DNA of 64,000 bases, taken from assembly GCA_016200085.1 (NCBI GenBank), contig JACQFL010000014.1, positions 62,001 to 126,000 of the forward strand, read 5' to 3'. A model generated the notes under the pieces. The model saw only the letters and a list, made by a program, of their open reading frames with translations, searched no databases and had not been told where the DNA came from. Position 1 is the first letter of the stretch, and the number at the start of each line of letters is the position of its first letter. Positions 10,380 to 18,832 of this stretch are shown here, one piece after another. The DNA is from Candidatus Rokuibacteriota bacterium. GTDB lineage: Bacteria; Methylomirabilota; Methylomirabilia; Rokubacteriales; CSP1-6. The position numbers were made by a program, and so were the translations under genes.

Positions 10380-11321
10380 GTGAGAGGCTACATCGCGCGC
10401 CGGAGCGTCGCCGTCACGGCGACGCTCCTGTTCGTCTCGGCGCTCGTGTTCGTGGTCGTGCGCGTGCTGCCCGGCGATCCCGCCCTCCTGATCATGGGCA
10501 CCGAGGGCAACCCGCAAGTGCTCGCGCGCCTGCGGGAGTCGATGGGGCTGAACCGCCCGCTGGCCGTGCAGTACGCCGACTGGCTCGGGCACGCCGCGCG
10601 CGGTGATCTCGGGACCTCGATCCAGTACGACGTGCCCGTGGCCCGCCTCATCGCGACCCGGCTGCCCGTCACCCTGCCGCTCACGCTGATGGCGGCCGGC
10701 TTCATGATCGCGGTGGCGATTCCGTCCGGGCTCTACGCGGCGACGCGCCACCGGCGGCTCGGCGACTACCTGACGATGGTGGTGTCGCAGGCCGGCATCG
10801 CGGTGCCCGCGTTCTGGCTCGGCCTGCTGCTCATCCTGCTCTTCTCGGTCCGCCTCGGCTGGGTGCGGTCGGGCGGGTTCGACGGCTGGTCGGCCGGCCC
10901 GTGGCCCGCCGTGCGCTCGCTGCTCCTGCCGGCCTTCGCGCTCGGTTTCTTCCAGGCCGCGGTCCTCATCCGCGCGACACGCTCGGCCGTCCTGGAGGTG
11001 CTGCGCGAGGACTACGTGCGCACCGCACGGGCCAAGGGAGTCCGCGAGGCGGCGGTCATCGGCAAGCACACGCTCCGGAACGCCATGATCCCCATCGCCA
11101 CCGTCGCCGGGCTGCAGCTCGGGCAGCTCATGGCCGGCAGCATCATCCTCGAGAGCGTGTTCGCGCTGCCCGGCCTCGGGCGCCTGGCCCTCGGCGCCAT
11201 CACCGCGCGCGACCTGCCGGTGGTGCAGGGCGTGACGCTGTTCGTCGCCTCCTGCATCGTCCTCATCAATTTCGCCGTCGACCTCGCCTACGGGGTCCTC
11301 GACCCGCGGATCCGCCAGTGA
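10380..11321 (+). CDS. ABC transporter permease, DppB/OppB family
   Basis: A 313-residue inner-membrane permease with six predicted helices. It has the DppB N-terminal domain (PGDPALLIMGTEGNPQ, then LRESMGLNRPLAVQYADWL) and the EAA loop (RTARAKGVREAAVIGKHTLRNAMIPI), which docks an ATPase. The GTG start is 10 bp after the acyltransferase stop. Its stop overlaps the next permease start (GTGA), so the two permeases are translationally coupled. It should pair with the binding protein at 7728. Confidence 0.93.
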   Translation: MRGYIARRSVAVTATLLFVSALVFVVVRVLPGDPALLIMGTEGNPQVLARLRESMGLNRPLAVQYADWLGHAARGDLGTSIQYDVPVARLIATRLPVTLPLTLMAAGFMIAVAIPSGLYAATRHRRLGDYLTMVVSQAGIAVPAFWLGLLLILLFSVRLGWVRSGGFDGWSAGPWPAVRSLLLPAFALGFFQAAVLIRATRSAVLEVLREDYVRTARAKGVREAAVIGKHTLRNAMIPIATVAGLQLGQLMAGSIILESVFALPGLGRLALGAITARDLPVVQGVTLFVASCIVLINFAVDLAYGVLDPRIRQ

Positions 11322-12142
11322 GGCTCCGGCGCCCCCTGCGCCACGCGACGTTCGCGCTCGGGGCCGCCGTCACCCTCATCTTGATATCCACCGCGGCCCT
11401 CAGCTTCGTGTGGACGCCGTGGGACCCGCTCGCCATGTCGATCGGGGGCCGGCTGCAAGGGCCCTCGGCGACGCACCCCTTCGGCACCGACCAGTTCGGG
11501 CGCGACATCCTGTCGCGCGTGATGGCGGGCGCGGTCACCTCGATCGCCGTGGGGGTGATCGCGGTCGGCATCGGCGCCGGCGTCGGGATCGTCATCGGCA
11601 TCGCCAGCGGCTGGGTCGGCGGCTGGCTCGACGAGGCCCTGATGCGGCTCGTCGACGCGGTGCAGGGCTTTCCCGCGATCCTCGCCGCGCTGCTGTTCAC
11701 CGCGGTCTTCAGCCCGGGCATCGCCATCAGCATGGTGGCCATCGGGATCGCGTTCGTGCCGGCCTTCGCCCGGCTCACCCGCGCGAGCTTCCTCGAGCTG
11801 CGCGCACGCGACTTCGTCATCGCCGCGGCCGCGCTCGGCGTCTCGGAGCCGCGCCTGGTCGGGCGCCACGTCCTGCCCAACACCCTGGCGCCCCTGATCG
11901 TGCAGGCCACCACGAGCTTCCCGGTGGCGATCCTGGCCGAGGCGGCCCTGGCCTATCTCGGCCTCGGCACCCAGCCGCCCCATCCGGCGTGGGGGCTCAT
12001 GCTGAAGGACGCGCAGAACTTCCTGTCGCTGAGCCCGTCGTACGCCCTCTTTCCCGGGGGGGCGATCGCGGTGACCGTGCTCGGGCTGAACCTGCTCGGT
12101 GACGGGCTGCGCGACCTCCTCGACCCCAAGACGGCGCCATGA
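11318..12142 (+). CDS. ABC transporter permease, DppC/OppC family
   Basis: A 274-residue permease, the second transmembrane subunit of the Dpp-type importer. It has the DppC hallmark HPFGTDQFGRDILSRVMAGA after the first helix, and the EAA loop with ARDFVIAAAALGVSEPRLVGRHVLPN. It lacks the longer N-terminal extension of some OppC proteins. No DppD/DppF ATPase gene follows; the next gene is yjbQ, so the ATP-binding subunits must be encoded elsewhere or shared with another transporter. Confidence 0.92.
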   Translation: MRLRRPLRHATFALGAAVTLILISTAALSFVWTPWDPLAMSIGGRLQGPSATHPFGTDQFGRDILSRVMAGAVTSIAVGVIAVGIGAGVGIVIGIASGWVGGWLDEALMRLVDAVQGFPAILAALLFTAVFSPGIAISMVAIGIAFVPAFARLTRASFLELRARDFVIAAAALGVSEPRLVGRHVLPNTLAPLIVQATTSFPVAILAEAALAYLGLGTQPPHPAWGLMLKDAQNFLSLSPSYALFPGGAIAVTVLGLNLLGDGLRDLLDPKTAP

Positions 12143-12172
12143 GCGCGCGGGCCTCTCGTGGGCTCGCCTACG

Positions 12173-12202
12173 TTGACATCCGGCCACGGGTGACGGTACC
12201 GT
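12173..12202 (+). promoter_or_regulatory. Possible promoter upstream of yjbQ
   Basis: A perfect TTGACA (12173-12178) lies in the 151-bp gap before yjbQ. The best partner at 18-bp spacing is TACCGT (12197-12202), a poor -10. The gap has no other recognisable element apart from a short CATACATACATC stretch. Confidence 0.25.
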
Positions 12203-12293
12203 AACGGCTGGCCTCGGCGCAGCCACGCCGGCCCTGATGCCGGCCGATCGCACTCATACATACATCCATGCGCCTCGGGGAGAGCCCACGGAA

Positions 12294-12722
12294 ATGAAGG
12301 TCTTCAATACCTCGTTCACGCTGACGAGTGAGGAGCCCACCGAGATCTCGGACATCACCAAGCTGGTCAGAGACACCTTGCAGCAATCGCCGGTCACCAG
12401 GGGCATCGCGCTCATCAATACCCTGCACACGACCTGCGCGCTCTTCATCAACGAGTACCAGAGCGCGCTGATCGGCGACCTCAAGGCCCTCATCGAGCGG
12501 CTGGTGCCCGAGCGCGGCGGCTACCGTCACGACGACCCCCGCTACTCGGACTGCGAGCGCGGCAACGCCCACGCGCACCTGCGGGCGGCCCTGCTGGGCC
12601 GCAGCATCGCCGTGGGCGTCAACGACGGCGAGATGACGCTGGGCCGGTTCCAGTCCATCATCTTCGCGGAGCTCGACGGCCCCCGAAAACGGGAGATCAC
12701 GGTCCAGGTCATCGGGGAGTGA
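12294..12722 (+). CDS. yjbQ: YjbQ/UPF0047 family protein
   Basis: A 142-residue protein of the small YjbQ family, some members of which have weak thiamine-phosphate-synthase activity; the real role is unsettled. Conserved blocks are HTTCALFINEYQ, RLVPERGGYRHDD, the NAHAHL histidine motif, GEMTLGRFQSI and the closing KREITVQVIG. I chose the ATG at 12294 (MKVFNTSF) because it gives the normal length and has GGGGAGAG about ten bases upstream; an in-frame ATG at 12237 would add 19 residues that look unlike the family. It stands alone between two units and is followed at once by a hairpin. Confidence 0.9.
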   Translation: MKVFNTSFTLTSEEPTEISDITKLVRDTLQQSPVTRGIALINTLHTTCALFINEYQSALIGDLKALIERLVPERGGYRHDDPRYSDCERGNAHAHLRAALLGRSIAVGVNDGEMTLGRFQSIIFAELDGPRKREITVQVIGE

Positions 12723-12743
12723 GGGCGGGGCGCGCCCGCCCTC
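12721..12743 (+). terminator. Perfect 9-bp hairpin at the yjbQ stop codon
   Basis: Stem GAGGGCGGG / CCCGCCCTC with loop GCGCG, starting inside the yjbQ stop codon. A clean stem just after a solitary gene and before a new promoter suggests termination, though only a short CTCTGTC follows instead of a U-run. The remaining 107 bp up to 12850 shows nothing else. Confidence 0.5.
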
Positions 12744-12850
12744 CTCTGTCCGCGCCCGCGTCCTCGCTCCCGCGGCGCCGCCCCGCGCCCCGCGCCTGAC
12801 CGGAGGCCCCCGCCCGCGCCCCGAATCGCGTGCCCCCGGCGCCGCCCGCC

Positions 12851-12881
12851 TGCTAGAATCCCCATGTTCAAAGAATGAACA
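12851..12881 (+). promoter_or_regulatory. Extended -10 promoter with TGTTCA-N5-TGAACA operator, copy 1
   Basis: The extended -10 TGCTAGAAT (12851-12859) is followed, after CCCCA, by TGTTCA (12865-12870), five bases AAGAA, and TGAACA (12876-12881). The predicted start of transcription (about 12866) falls in the left arm of the palindrome, as expected for a repressor site. The same block, with the same spacing and the shared string TAGAATCCC, recurs at 28277-28307 before the regulator gene. It drives the unit 12901-16441. Confidence 0.65.
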
Positions 12882-12900
12882 CGAGCGGAAGCCGGCCCCG

Positions 12901-13842
12901 GTGAGGACCGTCGAGCCCCACGACCGGATCGCCGACATCACGGCGGCCGCGGTGCGTGACCTCGCTCACACCCAGCCGTGGAGCGAGCAGTTCCGCCGCC
13001 GCGCCCTCGAGTTCCGCGCGCTCCGGCGTCTGCACGACCTGGCCGGGGCCCGGCGCGTCCTCGAGATCGGGTGCGGCAACGCGTTCGCCTCGGCGCTGCT
13101 CTCGGCCGGCCGCGAGCTCGTCGTCGCCACCGATCTGCCCTCGGCGGACCCCGCGACCCACTCGATCGGCCTGGGCAAGGCCCGGGCGCTGCTCGACGGG
13201 CTCCGGGTCGAGCGCTACGGGATCGCGGCGGCCAGCGGCGAGCGGCTCCCGTTCCGTGAGGGCGCCTTCGATCTCGTGATCTCGCTCTTCGTGCTCGAGC
13301 ACGTGCCCGATCGCGAGGCCGCCGTGGCCGAGATGCACCGGGTGCTCGATCGCGGCGGGCTCGCCGTCCACGCGGTCCCCGGGCGCCTGTGGGCGCTGGA
13401 CGCGCCGCTGCGTCTGTCCCTGTACCTGGGGGCCCGGTTGATCGCGCACCTCGGGGGCGGGCGCGGCCCGCGCTGGAGCGAGCCCGGCGGCGCGCCCACG
13501 GTCGGCGCGCCGGCCGCGGGGGCGGGGCTCTGGCGGCGTTTCCGCGCCCACTACCCGCGGTTCCCGCTGCCGCCGCCCCACGGCGCCTACCGGAGCTACC
13601 TCGAGGAGGTCGGCGCCTACTCGCGCGGCCGCTGGCGGCGGCTGTTCGAGCGCCACGGCTTCGAGGTCCTCGCCTGCCGGCCGATCATGGTGCTGCCCCT
13701 CTGCCTCATGCACATGCTGCTCGGCGAGGCCGGCTTTCGCCTCTACGAGCGGCTCTTCGGCGTCGATCAGTGGCTGGCGGACCGCCGCGCGCTGGCGCCG
13801 CTCGGGCGGTTCCTCGGCGTGGTCGCCCGCAAGGCCGAGTGA
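12901..13842 (+). CDS. Class I SAM-dependent methyltransferase, first gene of operator-controlled unit
   Basis: A 313-residue protein with a Rossmann methyltransferase core: motif I RVLEIGCGN (about residues 51-59), the acidic post-I strand VVATDLP, and DLVISLFVLEHVPD (motif IV region). The C-terminal third carries a distinctive block, LWRRFRAHYPRFPLPPP then YRSYLEEV, that is shared with the methyltransferase at 29836, so the two are paralogues. The GTG start lies 20 bp after the TGTTCA-N5-TGAACA palindrome. It probably methylates a sugar or lipid-linked intermediate of the surface glycan; the acceptor is unknown. It overlaps the next gene by one base. Confidence 0.82.
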   Translation: MRTVEPHDRIADITAAAVRDLAHTQPWSEQFRRRALEFRALRRLHDLAGARRVLEIGCGNAFASALLSAGRELVVATDLPSADPATHSIGLGKARALLDGLRVERYGIAAASGERLPFREGAFDLVISLFVLEHVPDREAAVAEMHRVLDRGGLAVHAVPGRLWALDAPLRLSLYLGARLIAHLGGGRGPRWSEPGGAPTVGAPAAGAGLWRRFRAHYPRFPLPPPHGAYRSYLEEVGAYSRGRWRRLFERHGFEVLACRPIMVLPLCLMHMLLGEAGFRLYERLFGVDQWLADRRALAPLGRFLGVVARKAE

Positions 13843-14990
13843 TGCTCGACGTGCTCCACGTGTGGGACGAGTACGTGGCGATGGAGCGCAAGGACCTGCA
13901 CTCGGAGATGCGCCGCCATCCTGACGTGCGATCGCGCCAGCTCGTGCATCGCCTGCAGATGACGGGCGCGCCGATGCCCGCCGGGACGCTGCCGCTCGTC
14001 ACGGTGGCCGCGGAGGCCGCCGCGCCGGGCCGGGCGAGCCGCCTGAGGTCCCGGATGGCGAGCGTGGTCTCGGGGATGCGCTTTCGCGCGTTCCTCGACC
14101 GCCAGATCCGCGCGCGCCGGCCCGACGTGCTGCACGGGCACTTCGGCACGACCGCCTGGGCGGTGAGCGCCGTGGCGGCCCGGCATCGCATCCCGCTCGT
14201 CGCCAGCTTCTATGGCGTGGACGTCAGCGAGACGATCCGCCACCCGCGCTGGCGCCGGCGCTACGCCACGCTCTTCCGGCGGGCCTCCGCGCTGGTGGTG
14301 CTCTGCGAGGAGGCACGCGACCGCCTGAGCGCCCTCGGCTGTCCGGACGCGAAGCTGCACGTGTGGAACAACCCCGTCGATCTCGCCGCCTACGAGCACC
14401 GCTCGCGGGCGCCGGGGCCGACGACGCGACTCATCGTGGCCGCGCGCTTCGTGGAGAAGAAGGGCTACCCCTTCCTGCTGCGCGCGTGCGCCGAGGTCGC
14501 GCGCACGCGGAGCGTCACCCTCACCGCGGTCGGCTACGGTCCGCTGCGCCGCGAGATCGCGGCGGAGGCCGAGCGCCTCGGTCTCGCCGGGCGCTTCCGT
14601 CTCGTCGACACCGCGGGCATGAAGGACTTCGACGGCTTCTACAGCGGGATCCTCCAGGAGCACGACATCTTCGTGCTGCCGTCCACCACGGCGCGCTCCG
14701 GCGACGACGAGGGCGGTCCGGCCCTCTCCCTCGTGCTCGCGCAAGCCGCCGGCCTCCCGGTGATCTGCACCCCGTTCGTGGGGGCGGCCCGCACCGTGAT
14801 CGACGGGGAGACCGGGCTCTTCTGCCGGCAGGACGACGCCGCCTCGCTCGCCGAGCGCATCGCGTACCTCGCGGACCGGCCGGCGCTGGGGAACCGGCTG
14901 GGCGCCGCCGGGAGCGCGCTGGTGCGGAGCGGGTTCGACTACACCGGGCAGGTGGAGGCGATGCTCGGGATCTATCGGGCGGTGGCGTGA
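13842..14990 (+). CDS. Glycosyltransferase family 4 (WcaL-like)
   Basis: A 382-residue GT-B glycosyltransferase. The N-terminal domain has DVLHGHFGTTAWAV and VASFYGVDVSE, typical of colanic-acid-type WcaL enzymes. The C-terminal nucleotide-sugar domain has the strand ARFVEKKGYPFLLRA, a VGYGPLRREI segment and the donor-site region EGGPALSLVLAQAAGLPV. The second glutamate of the usual EX7E motif is not obvious there. The ATG overlaps the previous stop (TGATG). It is cytoplasmic or peripheral and would add a sugar to the lipid-linked glycan. Confidence 0.86.
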   Translation: MLDVLHVWDEYVAMERKDLHSEMRRHPDVRSRQLVHRLQMTGAPMPAGTLPLVTVAAEAAAPGRASRLRSRMASVVSGMRFRAFLDRQIRARRPDVLHGHFGTTAWAVSAVAARHRIPLVASFYGVDVSETIRHPRWRRRYATLFRRASALVVLCEEARDRLSALGCPDAKLHVWNNPVDLAAYEHRSRAPGPTTRLIVAARFVEKKGYPFLLRACAEVARTRSVTLTAVGYGPLRREIAAEAERLGLAGRFRLVDTAGMKDFDGFYSGILQEHDIFVLPSTTARSGDDEGGPALSLVLAQAAGLPVICTPFVGAARTVIDGETGLFCRQDDAASLAERIAYLADRPALGNRLGAAGSALVRSGFDYTGQVEAMLGIYRAVA

Positions 14991-16441
14991 AGCGCCTGGT
15001 CCAGGTGGCCCTGGCCATGGGGACCTTCTCGGTGGTGAACGTCGTCATCGGGTTCGTACGCTCCAAGTACAGCGCGCTCGCGCTGGGTCCCGACGGCGTG
15101 GGGTTTCTCTCCCAGGCCTCCGGCTTCCTGCTGCTCGCGATCACGGTGTGCACGATCAACTCGGGGACGGGGATCGTGAAGCGCCTCGCCGAGGCGCTCG
15201 ACGCCCACGATCGTCCTCGCGCGCTCTCGCTGGTCCACACGATGTTCGGCGTGCTGTGCCTGGCCGGGGGCGGCGCCGGGCTGGTGCTGGCGGCGTGGGC
15301 GGCGCCGGCGGCGCGTCTCCTGTTCGGCGACGCGCGGTACGCCGTGCCGCTCCTCGGCGTGGCGGCGGCCACGCCGCTCGACGTGCTCGCGGCCGGGCTC
15401 TTCCAGCCGATCATCCTGGGGTGCGACCGCTACGATCTCTACACGCGGGCCTCGATCGTCGCGACCGTGCTCGCGGTGGTGCCCTTCCTCGTGCTCACGT
15501 GGCAGTGGGGCCTGCCTGGCGCGATGGTATCGATCGGCGCCGGCGCCGCCGTGCGCTTCGTGGTGTTCTTCGCCTACTCCCGCCGCGCTCTCGAATGGCG
15601 GCCGAGGCTCTCGGTGTCGGCGGCGGCGCTGCGCTCGGTGATCGGCTATGGGGCGGCGATGCTGCTGGTGGCGGCCCTCCTGGAAGCGACGGCGGTGGTC
15701 ATCCGCACGACGATCCTGCGCCGGCTCGGCCCGGGCGCCAACGGCGTGTTCCAGGTGCCGGTGGCCCTCAGCTCCTACTACAGCGTGTTCTTCACCAACG
15801 CCCTCTGGGGTCACTTCTATCCGCGCACGAGCCGCAGCGTCAGTCCCGAGGAGCGGCGGAGCGAGGTGGAGGCCGCCCTGCGGTTCGTGACGCTCGGGTT
15901 CACGCTGATGGCCGCCGTGCTGCTCGCGGTGAAGGCGCCATTGATCGTCGCGCTCTACTCGTCGCAGTTCGGCGCCGCCGCGCCGCTGCTGCTGCCCTAC
16001 GTCGTCGGCGATCTCCTCTTCCTGCTCGCCATGGTCTACACGGTCTCCCTGCTGTCGCTGCCACGGCTCGGATTCTACGTCGTCGCCTGGGTGGGATTCT
16101 GCGCCGTGCGCGCGGCGCTGTCGCTGGCGGCGATCGTCACCTGGGGGCTGGTGGGCGCGGCCGCCGCCTATCTCGCGGCGTCGGCCGTGATCCTGCTCGC
16201 GTGCGCCGCCTATCACGCCACCCGGTTGTCGCTCCGGCCCTCGCGGGGCATGCTCCGGCTGCTCGTCGGCGCGGTGGGCGTGCTCGTGCTCCCGTCGGCG
16301 TTGCCGGCGACCGAGCTCGTCCGGGGCATCGCGCAGCTCCTGCTCGCCGGGACGTGGCTCCTCCTGACCGTCACCCGGGAGGAGCGCGCGATGATGACCG
16401 CGTTCATCGCGCGGCGCCTGGGGTGGCAGGCGGCGTCGTGA
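14987..16441 (+). CDS. Polysaccharide flippase (Wzx/MATE-like), copy A
   Basis: A 484-residue polytopic membrane protein with 12-14 predicted helices, of the oligosaccharide flippase type that moves undecaprenyl-linked repeat units across the inner membrane. It opens with FSVVNVVIGFVRSKYSALALGP and has the central block FQVPVALSSYYSVFFTNALW. Both are nearly repeated in the flippase at 23522 on the other strand, so these are clear paralogues. The GTG start shares GTGA with the previous stop. It ends 18 bp from a convergent gene with no evident terminator between. Confidence 0.88.
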   Translation: MKRLVQVALAMGTFSVVNVVIGFVRSKYSALALGPDGVGFLSQASGFLLLAITVCTINSGTGIVKRLAEALDAHDRPRALSLVHTMFGVLCLAGGGAGLVLAAWAAPAARLLFGDARYAVPLLGVAAATPLDVLAAGLFQPIILGCDRYDLYTRASIVATVLAVVPFLVLTWQWGLPGAMVSIGAGAAVRFVVFFAYSRRALEWRPRLSVSAAALRSVIGYGAAMLLVAALLEATAVVIRTTILRRLGPGANGVFQVPVALSSYYSVFFTNALWGHFYPRTSRSVSPEERRSEVEAALRFVTLGFTLMAAVLLAVKAPLIVALYSSQFGAAAPLLLPYVVGDLLFLLAMVYTVSLLSLPRLGFYVVAWVGFCAVRAALSLAAIVTWGLVGAAAAYLAASAVILLACAAYHATRLSLRPSRGMLRLLVGAVGVLVLPSALPATELVRGIAQLLLAGTWLLLTVTREERAMMTAFIARRLGWQAAS

Positions 16442-16459
16442 CGGCGGCGAGGGTCGGCG

Positions 16460-17206
16460 CTATCGGCGGGGGCGCCATCGGTGGACGGCCGCGCGCCGGA
16501 TCGCCGCGGGCACCAGCCGGAGGAGCTGGCTCAGGGTGAGCCGGCCCGGGTCGGCCTTCTCGGCGTAGTGTCGGGGATGGACCAGCGCCGGGGGCACGCG
16601 CGGCGATGCCGCGTGAGCCGCACGCAGCGCAGGTCCCGCCTCGAGCGCCGCCGGCGACGCGAACAGCACGGCGTTCTGCGCGTACCACCATTCGATCTGC
16701 GTGGCGCCCCAGATCCGGGACCGGATCGCGTCGACGGGCACGAGTCCGCGGCCCTCGAACAGGCGCGCCCAGTACGCCGGCCACTGCTCGTTCACGTGAT
16801 GGCGCCCTCCCTGGCCCGGGATCGCGGCGGAGAAGAGGACGACGGGCGCCAGCCGCGCCAGCGACTCGACGAAGGTCTCGGCGCTGGACGGATCGAGATG
16901 CTCGGCGACCTCGAGCGACACCGCGAGGTCGAAGCGCTCGTCGAGACGCAGCGGCGCGCCGAGATCGGCGACGGTGAAGCGGTCGGCGGGGATCTTCAGC
17001 CGCGCGCGGTCGACCCAGTCGCCGTCGACGCCGCGCACCTCCGCCCCGTGCTCGCGGAAGACGGCCAGCCAGGCCCCCTCGCCGCACCCGACGTCCACCA
17101 CGCGGCGCGGCCTCACCAGCTCCATCACGATGGGGACGACGAGCTCGGCGGAGCGGCGCGCGCCGTCGTCGCGGTTGGCGTAAAACTCGCGCCCGTACTC
17201 CTTCAC
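16460..17206 (-). CDS. Class I SAM-dependent methyltransferase
   Basis: A 248-residue protein with motif I VVDVGCGEGAWLAVF, the acidic strand EVRGVDGDWVD and DLAVSLEVAEHLDPSS. It belongs to the broad Methyltransf_23-like group common in glycan loci. The GTG start at 17206 lies six bases after a TATATT box, so the transcript may be leaderless. It is a single-gene unit, convergent with the flippase and divergent from another methyltransferase 36 bp away. The acceptor is unknown. Confidence 0.8.
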   Translation of the reverse strand: MKEYGREFYANRDDGARRSAELVVPIVMELVRPRRVVDVGCGEGAWLAVFREHGAEVRGVDGDWVDRARLKIPADRFTVADLGAPLRLDERFDLAVSLEVAEHLDPSSAETFVESLARLAPVVLFSAAIPGQGGRHHVNEQWPAYWARLFEGRGLVPVDAIRSRIWGATQIEWWYAQNAVLFASPAALEAGPALRAAHAASPRVPPALVHPRHYAEKADPGRLTLSQLLRLVPAAIRRAAVHRWRPRR

Positions 17207-17220
17207 GACGCTAATATAGC
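17207..17220. promoter_or_regulatory. Divergent AT-rich promoter between two methyltransferase genes
   Basis: The AT-rich core gctaatatagc in a 36-bp divergent gap can be read in both directions: TATATT six bases before the GTG at 17206 on the minus strand, and TAATAT about 25 bp before the ATG at 17243 on the plus strand. No -35 or operator is evident. One AT-rich island serving two starts suggests competing divergent promoters. Confidence 0.4.
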
Positions 17221-17242
17221 CTCTCGCGATGCGGCGGCGGCG

Positions 17243-18010
17243 ATGAGCGTCCCGGAGCGTGCGTTCGGCGCGGGCTCGTCGCCCGATGCGACGGACGACC
17301 TCGCCTTCCCGCGCGTCAAGCCGCGCTCGCTCCGCATCGGGGCCGCGTACCGCCTGGTGCGGTACGCCCGGCCCCTGCTCGGGCCGACCCGGCTCCTGCG
17401 CTGGTGCCTCGACGGCGCCTGGCTCCTGCACCGGCTCGCCTTCGAGCTGAGCGGCCGCGTCTTCGGCGAGGCCTTCCACTGCGCGAGCCTCGGCCTCACC
17501 GAGGACCTGCTGCGCGAGTGCATCCCGGCGGGCGGCACGGTCATCGACGTGGGCTGCGGATCGGGCCGGTGGTGCCGGCTGGCCGCCCGCCACGCCGCCC
17601 GCGTCGTGGGCATCGACTCCAGCCCGGCCCTCGTCGCCGAGGCCCGGGCGGCCACCGCCGAGCCCAACGTCGACTACGTCATCGGGGACGTCACGCGCGA
17701 CCTCGGCGGCCAGCGGTTCGACGTGGCGCTCCTGGTCCACGTTCTCGAGCACGTGGACGACGCCGAGGCGCTGCTGAGAGCGCTGGCCGGCGTGGCCGGC
17801 ACCCTCGTCGTCGAGGTCCCCGACGTCGAGGCCGATCCGCTGAACCTGGCGCGCCGGGCCCTCGGCTGTCCGTTCTACTCCGATGCCGATCACGTCCGCG
17901 AGTACACCGCCCCCCTGCTCGAGCGCCACCTGCGACGCGGCGGCTGGACGCCGACCCGCCGCGACCACCGACGCGGCAGCCTGGTCGTGGTAGCCACTCG
18001 CACGCCCTGA
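17243..18010 (+). CDS. Class I SAM-dependent methyltransferase
   Basis: A 255-residue protein. After a basic, partly hydrophobic N-terminal third (residues 1-85), the methyltransferase core begins with VIDVGCGSGRWCRLAARHA and continues with VVGIDSSPALVAEA and VALLVHVLEHVDD. The ATG at 17243 is the first good in-frame start after the divergent promoter; the ribosome site is poor. It is a single-gene unit that ends 57 bp before the convergent TylF-like gene, with a hairpin between. It probably modifies a glycan or nucleotide-sugar intermediate. Confidence 0.8.
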   Translation: MSVPERAFGAGSSPDATDDLAFPRVKPRSLRIGAAYRLVRYARPLLGPTRLLRWCLDGAWLLHRLAFELSGRVFGEAFHCASLGLTEDLLRECIPAGGTVIDVGCGSGRWCRLAARHAARVVGIDSSPALVAEARAATAEPNVDYVIGDVTRDLGGQRFDVALLVHVLEHVDDAEALLRALAGVAGTLVVEVPDVEADPLNLARRALGCPFYSDADHVREYTAPLLERHLRRGGWTPTRRDHRRGSLVVVATRTP

Positions 18011-18038
18011 AACCCGAGCGCTGGGGGCCCGGGGGCTT

Positions 18039-18059
18039 GGGGGGCGCCCGGAGCCCCCC
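18039..18059. terminator. Bidirectional terminator-like hairpin between convergent units
   Basis: Stem GGGGGGC / GCCCCCC (7 bp) with a seven-base loop, in the 57-bp gap between a plus-strand methyltransferase and the end of the eleven-gene minus-strand operon. Its position suits termination from both sides. There is no U-run on either strand. Confidence 0.5.
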
Positions 18060-18067
18060 ATGTGCAA

Positions 18068-18832
18068 TCAATCGCGCCCGTCGCCCCGCCTGTTCGTCGC
18101 CTCGCGGTTTCCCGGGTGCAGGAGGAAGGACTGCCCGTGCCAGCCGAAGCGGTGGAACGGGGTCGCGCGGAGGGAGGGGTGACGCTGGAGCCACTCCCGG
18201 AACGCCCGCTGCTCGCCCCGGTCGGGGTCGCCCCGGAAGCAGAACCAGTCGTCGAAGACGAGCACGGTGCCGTCCTGCACGTAGTCGGTGACGAAGTCGA
18301 GGACGGGGACGGTGGACTCGTAGAGATCGCAGTCGACCCACACGATGGCCGCCTTCTGCAGCGGCAGCCGCTGCCGGGTCTCCGCCGTCAGCACCTCGCC
18401 GTACCAGCCCGGCACGATCGTGAGCCGCTCGGGGTCGACGCCCTTGCGCCTCGTGTTGCGGCGGAACGTCTCGAGGTCGCAGGAGAACTCGCCGCGCTCG
18501 AAGAACGCCACGTCGCCCCCGTGGTCGACGCTCGCGACGGGCGGCAGCCCCTGGAAGGAGTCGAAGGCGTACAGGCGCATGCCGTGCAGGCCGTGGTGCC
18601 GGGCCAGATGCCAGGCGGCCACGACGTTGGCGCCCTCGTAGACCCCGAACTCCAGGTAGTCGCCCTCGAGCTTGGACACCGCGGCGAACTTCATGGCGAT
18701 CTTCAGCATCTCCTCGTTGGGCCAGTAGCTGAACACGCCCTGCGCGGCGAGGAAGTACTTCGAGTAGCGCAACGGCGAGAAGATCGCGCGCCGGTACCAC
18801 CGCGTGAGGGCGCGGCCCAGCGGATTACCCAC
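18068..18832 (-). CDS. TylF/MycF-family methyltransferase
   Basis: A 254-residue member of the TylF/MycF family of metal-dependent sugar O-methyltransferases. Visible motifs are YLEFGVYEGANVVAAW (SAM site), RLYAFDSFQGLPP, and the metal-binding acidic segments VWVDCDLYEST and VLVFDDWF. Residues after about 240 are a basic tail. It is the last gene of the minus-strand operon, with a GTG start overlapping the aminotransferase gene by 8 bp. Another TylF-like gene opens the same operon at 28253. It probably methylates a hydroxyl of a deoxy- or amino-sugar. Confidence 0.85.
   Translation of the reverse strand: MGNPLGRALTRWYRRAIFSPLRYSKYFLAAQGVFSYWPNEEMLKIAMKFAAVSKLEGDYLEFGVYEGANVVAAWHLARHHGLHGMRLYAFDSFQGLPPVASVDHGGDVAFFERGEFSCDLETFRRNTRRKGVDPERLTIVPGWYGEVLTAETRQRLPLQKAAIVWVDCDLYESTVPVLDFVTDYVQDGTVLVFDDWFCFRGDPDRGEQRAFREWLQRHPSLRATPFHRFGWHGQSFLLHPGNREATNRRGDGRD

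Noticed and set aside
12251..12270. CATACATACATCCATG micro-repeat before yjbQ
   Set aside because: Only two and a half units and no partner elsewhere; not a credible operator or repeat element.
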